Assembly (NCBI GenBank): GCA_027620075.1
Contig: JAQCEY010000001.1
Span: 372,001-436,000, forward strand
DNA: 64,000 nucleotides
Direction: 5' to 3'
Origin: Pseudomonadota bacterium
GTDB taxonomy: Bacteria > Pseudomonadota > Alphaproteobacteria > Rickettsiales > UBA6187
Shown: positions 8,642 to 17,355 of the stretch, one piece after another
Numbering within the stretch: position 1 is the stretch's first letter
Layout of the letters: each line of letters begins with the position of its first letter
Program-made: the position numbers and the translations under genes
The notes under the pieces: model-generated
What the model saw: only the letters and a program-made list of their open reading frames with translations
Databases searched by the model: none
What the model was told of the DNA's origin: nothing

Positions 8642-9466
8642 TTATCCTGTCTTACTCGACATATTACGGCGGGAAGAAAAATAATTAATACGCTTGGTAG
8701 GAGGTATAATACTATTTAAGAATAGTTCAAGCTTTCTGGGGCTTTCCCTGTTTGCGATAGATTTTACCGCATGGATATATATTTTAGCTATAAGCAGTTC
8801 GTCTTTTGTATTCCTCTCCAGCTTAGAGGCTATAGGCGAGAAAAACATATATGATATTATCGCGCCGTAAAAAGTGGTCAAAAGTGCAACCGCCATTGAA
8901 GGGCCTATAGTTGACGTATCTTCAAGGTTGCCTAACATCTGCACCAGTCCTATCAAAGTACCTATCAATCCCATAGCAGGCGATACCTCGGCAGCCTTCC
9001 TTAATACGGCAACACTTTTTGCGTGTCTGTATGCAAGTGCTTCAACCTCATTATTCATAACGCCTTCAATCTCAGAAATATTGATATGATCCACTATCAT
9101 ATTTACCCCGTCTTTTAAGAACGGATTATGCCTTGTAAGATGTGAGTAGCTATCCAGTTCAAGCGAGCCTTTAACACGCGATATCTCGGCTATCTCAACA
9201 GCATTCATAGCGGCTTTTGACACGTCCTCACTCGGATAGAATATCGTACGTATCATAGCAAGCTGTGCCTGTATTATTTCAGGAAACGAAAAACACGCCA
9301 TAGTCACAAAGAACGTTCCTAAAATAACGATAAGCACCGATCGTACATCGAAAAACCCTTCAGGATTACCGCCGATATATATTGCAGTGCTTACCAGCGA
9401 GAAAGCGACCAATATCCCGACAATCGTGGAAGCATCAACAAGCTTGTGTTTTATGGATCGTTGCAT
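8642..9466 (-). CDS. motA: MotA-type flagellar motor stator protein
   Basis: Proton-channel stator subunit of the MotA/TolQ/ExbB family. Four hydrophobic segments are visible at about residues 11-32, 42-62, 157-179 and 192-212. The large cytoplasmic loop lies between the second and third. The conserved Pro-containing SPAMGLIGTLIG opens the third segment. Length 274 fits MotA (250-290). It sits between fliN and flbD, whereas Caulobacter has flbD directly after fliN. The MotB-type partners are about 33 kb away (41.9-43.3 kb). Confidence 0.9.
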   Translation of the reverse strand: MQRSIKHKLVDASTIVGILVAFSLVSTAIYIGGNPEGFFDVRSVLIVILGTFFVTMACFSFPEIIQAQLAMIRTIFYPSEDVSKAAMNAVEIAEISRVKGSLELDSYSHLTRHNPFLKDGVNMIVDHINISEIEGVMNNEVEALAYRHAKSVAVLRKAAEVSPAMGLIGTLIGLVQMLGNLEDTSTIGPSMAVALLTTFYGAIISYMFFSPIASKLERNTKDELLIAKIYIHAVKSIANRESPRKLELFLNSIIPPTKRINYFSSRRNMSSKTG

Positions 9467-9484
9467 TTGTAATAACCCGATTAT

Positions 9485-9796
9485 CTAATCTTTTTCCGAC
9501 CTTATGATTTCCGTCATGGTAACACCTATCTTATTTTCAACAATAACCACCTCACCTTTTGCAACAAGGCGGTTATTCACGAATATTTCAATCGGCTCAC
9601 CGACTTTTCTATTGAGAGTTACAACAGCACCCCTCCCTAACTTTAAAAGCTGGCTTACAGCCATAGTGCAACTACCCAGAACCGCCGATATTTCAACAGG
9701 TATATCCGATATCGAATCTATATCAACATCATCTGACGCATCGGCTACCGCAACACCTTCGCCTTCGGGACTATCCTTTAATTCTTCATCTGACAT
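9485..9796 (-). CDS. fliN: flagellar motor switch protein FliN
   Basis: C-ring component that, with FliG and FliM, sets rotation direction. The 103-residue protein has an acidic, unstructured N-terminus (about 1-28) followed by the SpoA/FliN domain: IPVEISAVLG, LLKLGRGAVVTLNR, VGEPIEIFVNNRLVAKGEVV, then IGVTMTEII. Length is normal. It lies 68 bp after fliH and 18 bp before motA on the minus strand. Confidence 0.92.
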   Translation of the reverse strand: MSDEELKDSPEGEGVAVADASDDVDIDSISDIPVEISAVLGSCTMAVSQLLKLGRGAVVTLNRKVGEPIEIFVNNRLVAKGEVVIVENKIGVTMTEIIRSEKD

Positions 9797-9864
9797 AACA
9801 CTCTCTAAAAAATATTAACTAAAAGTATATAAACAATAGTATTTTTATAACTTATTGTAAAATA

Positions 9865-10605
9865 CTATTGCAACATTGCCTCAATGTCTTTCCATACTGC
9901 TTCACGGTCGGTTATCAAACCGCCGCCTTGCCATTGTATCTTGCAATCACCTACCCCTATATTATCACTTGCCACAACTTCAACATTAGCACTAAACCCT
10001 TCGGACTTAACAAGGTTGTCTATTTTTTTCTTCATATCCGCCAGTATCTTGCTATTGACGCATATTAACAGCCTCGGTTCGTCAAACAGAATTTCAAAAC
10101 TTTTTACGATTACATTTTCTACTAACCGGCAAGCGTTATCCGATATGGAGTTGTCGGAAACCTTACGGGCAACTTTAAGTGCAAGATCAATAACATCTTC
10201 GGACTTCTTCAAGTCTTCGAATTTTCTTACTTCCAATATATCCTTAAGCTTCAGGTCAATATTCTTAACCGTTTCATTTATTTGATTATTTATATCATCA
10301 GCAGCCGTTTTAGCATCTTTGTATCCTTTGGAATATCCTTCTTCATAGCCCTTCTTATGACTTGCGGTCACCTCGGCTTCAGTAATTTTAGGCTCGTCCT
10401 TTACAACGGTACTCGGGATATTGTGAACGGTATTATTGGCTTCCGACCTTTGATTATCAGGTTGCTTGGGCTTATTTGCAACCGCAGGAGTACCGCCGGA
10501 AAAAGAACCGAAAACCTTATCAAAACCCGACTGAAAATTACTGTCGGCATTTGAAATATTATTTTTCACATCTTTTTTAAATGTATTTAACTTAAACTCT
10601 TCCAT
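9865..10605 (-). CDS. fliH: FliH/FlbE-like flagellar export regulator
   Basis: 246-residue protein at the position of fliH (flbE in Caulobacter), the regulator of the FliI export ATPase. The N-terminal 75 residues are polar and disordered. They are followed by a GYEEGYSKGYKDA stretch with glycine-spaced helical repeats characteristic of FliH, a coiled coil to about 125, and a C-terminal FliH/V-ATPase-E-like domain ending DREAVWKDIEAML. No fliI is in the window. Assignment rests on operon position plus the glycine-repeat signature. Confidence 0.82.
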   Translation of the reverse strand: MEEFKLNTFKKDVKNNISNADSNFQSGFDKVFGSFSGGTPAVANKPKQPDNQRSEANNTVHNIPSTVVKDEPKITEAEVTASHKKGYEEGYSKGYKDAKTAADDINNQINETVKNIDLKLKDILEVRKFEDLKKSEDVIDLALKVARKVSDNSISDNACRLVENVIVKSFEILFDEPRLLICVNSKILADMKKKIDNLVKSEGFSANVEVVASDNIGVGDCKIQWQGGGLITDREAVWKDIEAMLQ

Positions 10606-10666
10606 TTTTCCTTAACAATAAATAACCAAAATTAGTAAATTAACTTTATAATTACATATATCGGTA

Positions 10667-10773
10667 ACGTCATACTATGGCTTGACCATAGTATCCGAGC
10701 AATATAATAATGCATGCATTTTATGCATACTTATTTTTCTTTCTTGGATTCCAAATCAAGTTTGGAATGACGT
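10667..10773. repeat. palindromic repeat unit between fliG and fliH
   Basis: A composite inverted repeat lies in the 184-bp gap between fliG and fliH. It begins ACGTCATACTATGG and ends TTTGGAATGACGT, with inner hairpins such as ACTATGGCTTGACCATAGT and TTCCAAATCAAGTTTGGAA. The outer ACGTCAT/ATGACGT arms resemble the ends of the other dispersed units in this window (34.8, 50.1, 51.5 kb). No T-run makes it a terminator. It lies inside an operon and may affect RNA stability. Confidence 0.75.
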
Positions 10774-10789
10774 AATTATAAAAGCTAAT

Positions 10790-11809
10790 TTAATATACAA
10801 GCTCATCTTCATCACCCTCACCCTGAGCCAGATTCATTTCACCGCTATTGATTAAATCCTTCGCCTGAATAATTATCTCGCTTTGGGCTTCATCAACATC
10901 ACGCAGCCTTACAGGTCCCATAGATTCCATCTCGTCCAGCATAATCTTAGAAGCACGAGCCGACATATTCTTCACAAATAAATCCCGCACTTCTTCACTC
11001 GCACCCTTAAGAGCAATCGTAAGCTTGGTTTTATCGGCAACCCGTAATAACGACTGTATTCCCTGTGCATCGGTTTTAATGAGATCTTCAAAAGTAAACA
11101 TAAGGTTCTTGATTTTCTCCGCTGACTCGGGGCTGTTATCTTCCAACATTCCCATAAATTTAGCTTCGCTTGTCCTATCGAAATTGTTAAATATCTCTGC
11201 CATCATCTCATCATTATCAAGTTTCTGAGTTTTAGAAACCGTACTGATAAACTCGGCTCGCAACGCTTTTTCAACATTATCAAGAACTTCTTTTTTAACG
11301 TTATCCATCTCAAGCATTCTAAGCATTACCTCAAAAGTGAAATCCTCAGGAAGCATAGCAAGAACTCTTGCAGAATGTGCCGGTTTTAACTTAGATACTA
11401 TAAGAGCAACCGTTTGCGGATACTCGGTTTTAAGGTATGATGCCAGTATCTCTTCACTGACATTCCCTAACTTATCCCATGTATTACGTCCCGCCGGCCC
11501 TCTGATATCTTCCATAATTCCGTCAACTCGCTCTTTTCCAAGAGCCTTCGCAAGGAGTTTTTCCGTATTATCAAGGTTACCTACAAATGACAGCGTTTCA
11601 GAAACAGAGTTAGAAAAATCAAAGAACAACTGCTCAACCACATCGGCACTTACCGTACCCAAACCTGACATACAATGAGATATTTCCTTTATCTCATCAT
11701 CATGCATTATGCTAAATATTTTTGTGGCATTACTCTCGTTAACCGACATAAGAACAATTGAAGCTTTCTCAAGACCGCTTAACTTTGCATAGTTATCAAT
11801 ATTTGCCAT
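10790..11809 (-). CDS. fliG: flagellar motor switch protein FliG
   Basis: 339-residue C-ring protein that links the MS-ring (FliF) to torque generation. The N-terminal domain begins YAKLSGLEKASIVLMS. The middle domain has the EYPQTVALIVSKL form of the EHPQ motif at about residues 128-140, and the C-terminal torque domain is recognisable around DEMESMGPVRLRDVDEAQ with its charged residues. Length is standard. Its start is 16 bp after the fliF stop. The charged C-terminal tail DEDELVY is typical of alphaproteobacterial FliG. Confidence 0.95.
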   Translation of the reverse strand: MANIDNYAKLSGLEKASIVLMSVNESNATKIFSIMHDDEIKEISHCMSGLGTVSADVVEQLFFDFSNSVSETLSFVGNLDNTEKLLAKALGKERVDGIMEDIRGPAGRNTWDKLGNVSEEILASYLKTEYPQTVALIVSKLKPAHSARVLAMLPEDFTFEVMLRMLEMDNVKKEVLDNVEKALRAEFISTVSKTQKLDNDEMMAEIFNNFDRTSEAKFMGMLEDNSPESAEKIKNLMFTFEDLIKTDAQGIQSLLRVADKTKLTIALKGASEEVRDLFVKNMSARASKIMLDEMESMGPVRLRDVDEAQSEIIIQAKDLINSGEMNLAQGEGDEDELVY

Positions 11810-11825
11810 AATTTTTCTCTATAAA

Positions 11826-13460
11826 CTATTTTTTACTATCAGCTTCCATCCAGTTTCTTAGTATAGTCACGGTTTCCTCGGGGTGACGCTCAACCAGATC
11901 ATTTATTGCCGCTAATGATGTCTTGTTCATCTTGGATTCAATACTATCGAGATCTATTAACGATTCCCTTTCGCTCACCTTCTCATGCTGACCGGTTATT
12001 TGTGCCAGTTCTTCCAAGTCCTGACCGGCTAAGGCAGCCTCAAGCTCTTCTTCTACCGTATCGGATTTTGTAATTTCAAACGCACGCCTTACCATCGGTT
12101 TGACAACAAGCAATATCACAAGAGTAAGAACCAGCCCTATAACTATTGTTTGTATAATATTTCCTATATCATGCTTTATCCACGCAAAAGGATCTTCTTT
12201 AATTTTACTTGTAACCTCTGTAGAGAACTTCATATTGATAACTTCAACCTTATCACCTCTGATCTCGTCATATCCAACAGCTGATTTTACAAGTTTTGTG
12301 AGTTTGTCCAGCTCTTCGGGAGGTCTTTCGCTATATATATATTCTTCGGTTTCCTCATCATATTCATAAGTACCGTCTACTAAAACGGCAATAGAAAGCC
12401 TTCTTACCTCACCTGTTTCCTTTATCTGCTTTTTAATGGTCTTTGAAACTTCATAATTAGTTATCTCGTTAACCCTTGCCACATTACTTTCAGAAGATGC
12501 CGCACCCGTATCGGCAATTTGTCCGGGAATATTATTTCCTGCCGTTACCTGACCGTTAACCCCGTCAGATGAAGACTCCGTTTCCTCTATAGTCTGAACG
12601 GATCTTGCTACCTGACCGTCGGGATCATAAATCTCCGAATCTATAACTTCCCTGTCAAAATCAACTTCGGCAGATACTTCCGCCTCAACCTTCCCGACAC
12701 CTACCGAACGTGATAGCAAATCTTCTATTACATTTTTCAAGCGGTTTTCATATTGAATCCTGAACTCTTCATTCGTTGAAGCGGTCATTCCCGCATCGTT
12801 AGCACCGCTAGCACCTTTTTTGAAAGGTCTTCCCTTAGTATCTACTATGGTTATCTTGTTTACATCTAAATTAGGAACAGCCGTAGCCACCAGATGGCTT
12901 ATTGCGGCTATTTCCGATGACCCCAGCCCCTCATTGCCTCTCAGGCTTAAAATTATTGAGGCGGTAGGTTCGGATTTTTTTTTCGCAAATAAATCCTGCT
13001 TGGGTATTACCAAATGCACCCTTGCACTTTGCACCTGATTGAACGCAGTTATGGTTCTGCCTAACTCCCCCTCTAAAGCCCTTATGAGATTTACGTTATT
13101 TACGAAATTTGAGACTCCGATTCCCTCTTTCTTATCAAAAAGCTCGTAACCTACATTGGCACGCCCCGAAGGTAGCCCTTGCTCGGCAAGATTCATACGG
13201 ATACTTAAAACCTTATCACGGGGAACCATAATCTGTGAACCGCCGGACAGAACCTCATAATACACCCCCATACCTTCAAGCTTTGCAGCAATCTTGCTAC
13301 TATCTCCCGAATCAAGACCGCTAAACAACTGAACGACAGCCGGAGTAGAAAGCCTGAACGACATATATATAAAAGCACCAAGTATAATGACGGCAACAAC
13401 ACCCATCATACCTAATTTGGAAGGTCCCATATCTTTAAACAGCTGTGCCGTATCGCTCAT
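11826..13460 (-). CDS. fliF: flagellar MS-ring protein FliF
   Basis: 544-residue MS-ring protein, base of the flagellar motor. A first transmembrane segment lies at about 18-38. Ring-building YscJ/FliF domains follow (LFSGLDSGDSSKIAAKLEG, RANVGYELFD, then ARVHLVIPKQDLF). A low-complexity Ser/Gly/Asn region spans about 285-325, and a second membrane segment lies at about 437-457. The FliG-binding tail is ETVTILRNWMEAD. First gene of the minus-strand operon fliF-fliG-fliH-fliN-motA-flbD. The 247-bp upstream gap contains an inverted repeat but no clear promoter. Confidence 0.95.
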   Translation of the reverse strand: MSDTAQLFKDMGPSKLGMMGVVAVIILGAFIYMSFRLSTPAVVQLFSGLDSGDSSKIAAKLEGMGVYYEVLSGGSQIMVPRDKVLSIRMNLAEQGLPSGRANVGYELFDKKEGIGVSNFVNNVNLIRALEGELGRTITAFNQVQSARVHLVIPKQDLFAKKKSEPTASIILSLRGNEGLGSSEIAAISHLVATAVPNLDVNKITIVDTKGRPFKKGASGANDAGMTASTNEEFRIQYENRLKNVIEDLLSRSVGVGKVEAEVSAEVDFDREVIDSEIYDPDGQVARSVQTIEETESSSDGVNGQVTAGNNIPGQIADTGAASSESNVARVNEITNYEVSKTIKKQIKETGEVRRLSIAVLVDGTYEYDEETEEYIYSERPPEELDKLTKLVKSAVGYDEIRGDKVEVINMKFSTEVTSKIKEDPFAWIKHDIGNIIQTIVIGLVLTLVILLVVKPMVRRAFEITKSDTVEEELEAALAGQDLEELAQITGQHEKVSERESLIDLDSIESKMNKTSLAAINDLVERHPEETVTILRNWMEADSKK

Positions 13461-13553
13461 ACGATAAATTACCTAAAAACTTAAACTAGAAATAGGGCAA
13501 ACACTCCGGTTATCATGCCCCCTACCTGAGACTTGCTATAAAACAACCGGAAA

Positions 13554-13570
13554 TTGGCATATCTTGCCAA
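13554..13570. promoter_or_regulatory. inverted repeat TTGGCA-N5-TGCCAA upstream of fliF
   Basis: A perfect 6+6 palindrome with 5-bp spacer lies about 95-110 bp upstream of the fliF start in the 247-bp gap between the AGCS symporter and fliF. It could be an operator for the flagellar operon, for example for an early regulator or FlbD. It is not a sigma54 promoter, because its GG and GC are 8 bp apart rather than 10. I saw no other feature in this gap (13461-13707) beyond AT-rich sequence. Confidence 0.35.
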
Positions 13571-13707
13571 TTTATTATCATATGGTAACAATATATGGTA
13601 ATTTGTAAAGAACTTCCACTAAAAACATGTGGATAAAAACCGATAAATAATTTCAACTCACATCAAAAGTATCAATTATTAGATTAAAAAGTATAGCTTT
13701 AATTAGA

Positions 13708-15285
13708 TTATTTATAAATCTTGAACTTACCTTCTTTTAGCTTTTTAGTATAATCGGCAAGTTCCTTTTTCACCATTCCGCTTAATATATAAAGCCCTAT
13801 AATATTAGGTATCGCCATTGATAAAAGCAGCAAGTCGGAAAAATCCACTACCAGTGAAATATTATCCAGAACACCACCCAAAAACACAACGAAACAGAAT
13901 ATTATGTGATAAACGGAAAGGTATTTATAACCGAACAAATACCCCCAAGCCCTCTCACCATAATAGCTCCATGTTATCATTGTAGAGAACGCAAATAAAG
14001 CAACCGCTACCGCAAGCACCTTTGGAAACCAGTCGATCACGGTTGAAAATGCAGCACTGGTCAAAAGCACTCCGTTACCCGCATCGCCATCTTTATAAAC
14101 CCCTGTTATTGTTATTACCAAACCGGTAACAAAACATATAACCATAGTGTCGATAAACGGCTCTAACAACGCAACCACTCCCGCCCTTACAGGCTCTTTT
14201 GTTTTAGCTGCCGAGTGAGCTATCGGTGCAGAACCAAGCCCTGCCTCATTTGAGAATGCGGCACGTTTGAACCCATTAATAATAACCCCCAATATTCCGC
14301 CGCCAACTGCAATTCCGCTCAATGCATCTTGCAACATAAATGACACGGCACTACCGATTTTATCGGAATTTACTATTATAACTATTATTGATGCCGTCAT
14401 ATATATTAAGGCCATAACGGGTACTATTTTTTCCGCCACCTGTGCAATTCTTTTAATACCGCCGATAAGAACAAAACCGACACTAACAGCCAGCACCAGT
14501 GATATTGCCCAATCAAGGTTGCCGAACGTTTCAAAAGAGTCGGTCATAATTGAAACGGTCTGGTTGGATTGGAACATATTCCCTCCTCCCAGCGAACCGC
14601 CAATACAAAAAATAGCGAAGATAACAGCTAATATTTTTCCAAGCATAGGCAAATTCTTTTCCGCCAGTCCTTCTGTCAAATAGTGGAACGCTCCACCGGA
14701 AACCTTACCGTTTTCATCAATCTTTCTGTATTTTAAACCGAGGGTAACTTCCGCAAATTTGGCAGACATTCCGAAAAACCCTGCTATCATCATCCATATG
14801 ACGGCACCCGGCCCTCCAACTGTAACCGCAACGGCAACACCTGCGATATTACCTAAGCCCACCGTCGCCGATACGGCAGCCGTCAATGCCTGAAGATGTG
14901 TAACTTCACCGGGGTCATTATCTGAAGAATATTTTCCACGCACAACATCTATGGCATGGCGGAACATTGTTATATTTACAAATCCCAATCTAAGGGTAAA
15001 AAACAATCCGCCTGCAACAAGCCACAATACAAGGACAGGGAATCCCGCAATTTTATAAAACAATACCGTTGCCATACCTCCGACAACGGTCTCTAACGCA
15101 CTCTTTGAAATTCTTATTAAAGCTAAGGATTCTTCAGGTCTTTTTTCTTTTATCGCATCAGCTTCGACGGGTTGCTCTACAATTTGCATTACATTTTCCT
15201 GCACTTGTTCTTCCGCACGAACATCAAAAGCAGTACCCGAAAAAATTACAAGTGATAACAACACTAACGATAAGATTCTATACAT
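13708..15285 (-). CDS. alanine/glycine:cation symporter (AGCS family)
   Basis: Sodium- or proton-coupled importer of alanine or glycine in the inner membrane. The family signature TAAVSATVGLGNIAGVAVAV is present, followed by GGPGAVIWMMIAGFFGMSAKFAEV and later GFKRAAFSNEAGLGSAPIAH. About ten hydrophobic segments are seen. At 525 residues it is longer than most AGCS proteins. The extra length is an N-terminal signal-peptide-like segment (1-24, ending VRAEE) plus a charged linker to about residue 65. Single gene; with dadA at 31 kb it could supply D/L-alanine metabolism, though that link is only a guess. Confidence 0.9.
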   Translation of the reverse strand: MYRILSLVLLSLVIFSGTAFDVRAEEQVQENVMQIVEQPVEADAIKEKRPEESLALIRISKSALETVVGGMATVLFYKIAGFPVLVLWLVAGGLFFTLRLGFVNITMFRHAIDVVRGKYSSDNDPGEVTHLQALTAAVSATVGLGNIAGVAVAVTVGGPGAVIWMMIAGFFGMSAKFAEVTLGLKYRKIDENGKVSGGAFHYLTEGLAEKNLPMLGKILAVIFAIFCIGGSLGGGNMFQSNQTVSIMTDSFETFGNLDWAISLVLAVSVGFVLIGGIKRIAQVAEKIVPVMALIYMTASIIVIIVNSDKIGSAVSFMLQDALSGIAVGGGILGVIINGFKRAAFSNEAGLGSAPIAHSAAKTKEPVRAGVVALLEPFIDTMVICFVTGLVITITGVYKDGDAGNGVLLTSAAFSTVIDWFPKVLAVAVALFAFSTMITWSYYGERAWGYLFGYKYLSVYHIIFCFVVFLGGVLDNISLVVDFSDLLLLSMAIPNIIGLYILSGMVKKELADYTKKLKEGKFKIYK

Positions 15286-15380
15286 TAATCTTTCTCCATT
15301 ATTATATACAAAATTCGTATAACAAAATTATCTTTTCGATTTTTTATCCGACAACAGGCTAATCCTTATATTCTCGAATT

Positions 15381-15911
15381 TCAACCGGCAATTTTTTTGA
15401 GTTCGTTTTTTCCCACTACAAAACGCCACGGCAAATCCTTGCCCTGACTTATTCCGATTCTGGTAGTCGTATCAAATTTCAGGTCATAACCTTTATCTGC
15501 CACATAAAAATTATTATTATCCGTTATATCAACACCGCTATGTTCACGTGTTATATTCATAACTTTGCATAACTTGCCGGGACCATTTGTTTTTTTATAA
15601 TCAACCTGCGGGATATAAATTCCCCTTATCAGCACTGCGGCAGGGAACCCTTCTTCTTCGGTTACAAAATTCAAACAATGATACATACCGTAGATAAAAT
15701 AAACGTATGAAACTCCGGCTTTACCGAACATAACCTCATTACGCTTGGTCATACCTTTGGCAGCATGGCAAGCAGGGTCATCTTTTCCCACATAAGCTTC
15801 AGTTTCGGTGATAACACCCTGAAAAGAATTAAACAAAAAAACCTTGCCGATTAAATCCTTCGCAACATTTAAGGTAGGTCTGTTATAAAAATTGCGTTCT
15901 AATTTTATCAT
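15381..15911 (-). CDS. mpg: 3-methyladenine DNA glycosylase (MPG/AAG family)
   Basis: Base-excision repair enzyme that removes alkylated purines. It is a 176-residue member of the mammalian-type AAG/MPG family: FYNRPTLNVAKDLIGK near the N-terminus, catalytic ETEAYVG, DPACHAAKGMTKRN, YVYFIYGMYHCLN and AAVLIRG follow in the usual order. Length is slightly short for the family (180-200). It is transcribed divergently from serC across a 162-bp spacer. Confidence 0.9.
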   Translation of the reverse strand: MIKLERNFYNRPTLNVAKDLIGKVFLFNSFQGVITETEAYVGKDDPACHAAKGMTKRNEVMFGKAGVSYVYFIYGMYHCLNFVTEEEGFPAAVLIRGIYIPQVDYKKTNGPGKLCKVMNITREHSGVDITDNNNFYVADKGYDLKFDTTTRIGISQGKDLPWRFVVGKNELKKIAG

Positions 15912-16005
15912 TTTATTCCGTTATAAAATTTAATCATACACAATACGACACATAATTATTTACCTTGCAAATAAACATAAAAACCAGTAAAAGACTAGTC
16001 AGATT

Positions 16006-16021
16006 GTTCATAATTATGAAC
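16006..16021. promoter_or_regulatory. perfect 16-bp palindrome upstream of serC
   Basis: GTTCATAATTATGAAC is a perfect palindrome about 55 bp before the serC start in the mpg-serC intergenic region. A -10-like TAGAAT follows downstream at about 16048, with a weak TTGTTT 18 bp before it. This geometry suggests an operator next to the serC promoter. The regulator is unknown. Confidence 0.4.
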
Positions 16022-16073
16022 CGTTGTTTGAAAAAATTTATTAACCATAGAATTTAGGACAGGAAAATACTCT

Positions 16074-17237
16074 ATGACACAACCAACTTTAAAACCGGGA
16101 AACCCTTGTTTCTCGTCAGGACCTTGTGCCAAAAGGCCGGGCTGGAATTTAGAGGCTTTAAAAAATGCGGCACTGGGTCGCTCTCACAGGGCTAAAATCG
16201 GTAAAGCAAAATTAGCTGAAGTAATTGACCGCACAAGGTCGATATTATCAATACCGGAGGATTACAAAATAGGAATAGTGCCGGCATCTGACACAGGTGC
16301 TTTTGAAATGGCTATGTGGTCATTGCTCGGCGAACGTGGCGTTGACCTGTTTGCATGGGAAAGCTTTGGCTCAGGCTGGGTATCCGATGTTGTAAAACAA
16401 TTAAAATTACAAGACGTAAATAAATACGAAGCAGATTACGGAAAGCTTCCAGATTTATCAAAGGCCGATTTTTCCCGTGATGTAGTGTTCACATATAACG
16501 GCACTACGTCAGGTGTAAAAGTACCGGGAACCGACTGGATAGATGACGGCAGGGAAGGATTAACTTTATGTGATGCAACCAGTGCGGTTTTCGCAATGGA
16601 TGTTGATTTTAGCAAACTTGACGTTACCACATGGTCATGGCAAAAAGTTATGGGCGGTGAAGCTGCACACGGAATGATTGTTCTTTCCCCACGGGCTGTA
16701 AAAAGACTTGAAAGCTACACACCTTCATGGCCTATGCCTAAAATTTTCTGCCTTACAAAAGGCGGTAAGTTAATTGACGGCATTTTTAAAGGTGAAACTA
16801 TCAACACACCTTCAATGCTTGCGGTAGAAGATGCGATTGACGGCTTGAAATGGGCGGAATCAATAGGCGGACTACCTAAGCTGATTGAACGTTCCGACGA
16901 AAATCTGAAAGTTGTAAAAGACTGGGTTGCTAAAACCGACTGGGTTGATTTTTTAGCCCAAAGCGATGAGATAACCTCCAACACGTCAATTTGCCTAAGG
17001 ATTGTTGACCCTGATTACACATCATTGCCTGCCGATGAACAGGAATCACGTGCGAAAAAAATCGTATCTATTCTGGATAATGAAGGCATAGCATATGATA
17101 TCGGCTCTTACCGTGACGCACCTGCCGGAATCCGCATATGGGGAGGAGCTACGATTGAAAAAGCAGATATGGAAGATTTGCTTCCATGGCTTGACTGGGC
17201 TTACGCTGAAGTTAAAGGCAAAGCACAGGCTGCTTAA
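16074..17237 (+). CDS. serC: phosphoserine aminotransferase
   Basis: Second step of serine synthesis: 3-phosphohydroxypyruvate plus glutamate gives phosphoserine. PLP-dependent class V aminotransferase of the alphaproteobacterial SerC type, 387 residues. N-terminal [15 protein letters not shown] is characteristic, and [14 protein letters not shown] holds the PLP-binding Lys. Conserved [11 protein letters not shown]-like and ATSAVFAMD segments are present. Start ATG 16074 has AGGACAGGAA upstream. serA follows 118 bp downstream on the same strand; serB is not in the window. Confidence 0.95.
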   Translation: MTQPTLKPGNPCFSSGPCAKRPGWNLEALKNAALGRSHRAKIGKAKLAEVIDRTRSILSIPEDYKIGIVPASDTGAFEMAMWSLLGERGVDLFAWESFGSGWVSDVVKQLKLQDVNKYEADYGKLPDLSKADFSRDVVFTYNGTTSGVKVPGTDWIDDGREGLTLCDATSAVFAMDVDFSKLDVTTWSWQKVMGGEAAHGMIVLSPRAVKRLESYTPSWPMPKIFCLTKGGKLIDGIFKGETINTPSMLAVEDAIDGLKWAESIGGLPKLIERSDENLKVVKDWVAKTDWVDFLAQSDEITSNTSICLRIVDPDYTSLPADEQESRAKKIVSILDNEGIAYDIGSYRDAPAGIRIWGGATIEKADMEDLLPWLDWAYAEVKGKAQAA

Positions 17238-17355
17238 TTAATAGTGATTAGAGCCTAAAAAATTCTTTAACAAACAAAATCAAACAAAAACCGCAGAAAA
17301 AATTAACTAGACTCTAAACTCTAGACTCTGCGAACTAACTATATAGGAGTTTAAA

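Noticed and set aside
13543-13570. Sigma54 promoter in front of fliF
   Set aside because: TTGGCATATCTTGCC has GG and GC 8 bp apart, and the only GG-N10-GC match on the correct strand lacks the flanking consensus.
14267-14683. Open frame antisense to the AGCS symporter, and many similar long antisense frames (for example 27309-27818, 46877-47530, 38824-39315)
   Set aside because: They mirror codon bias of confident genes, have no recognisable protein features and no ribosome-binding sites.
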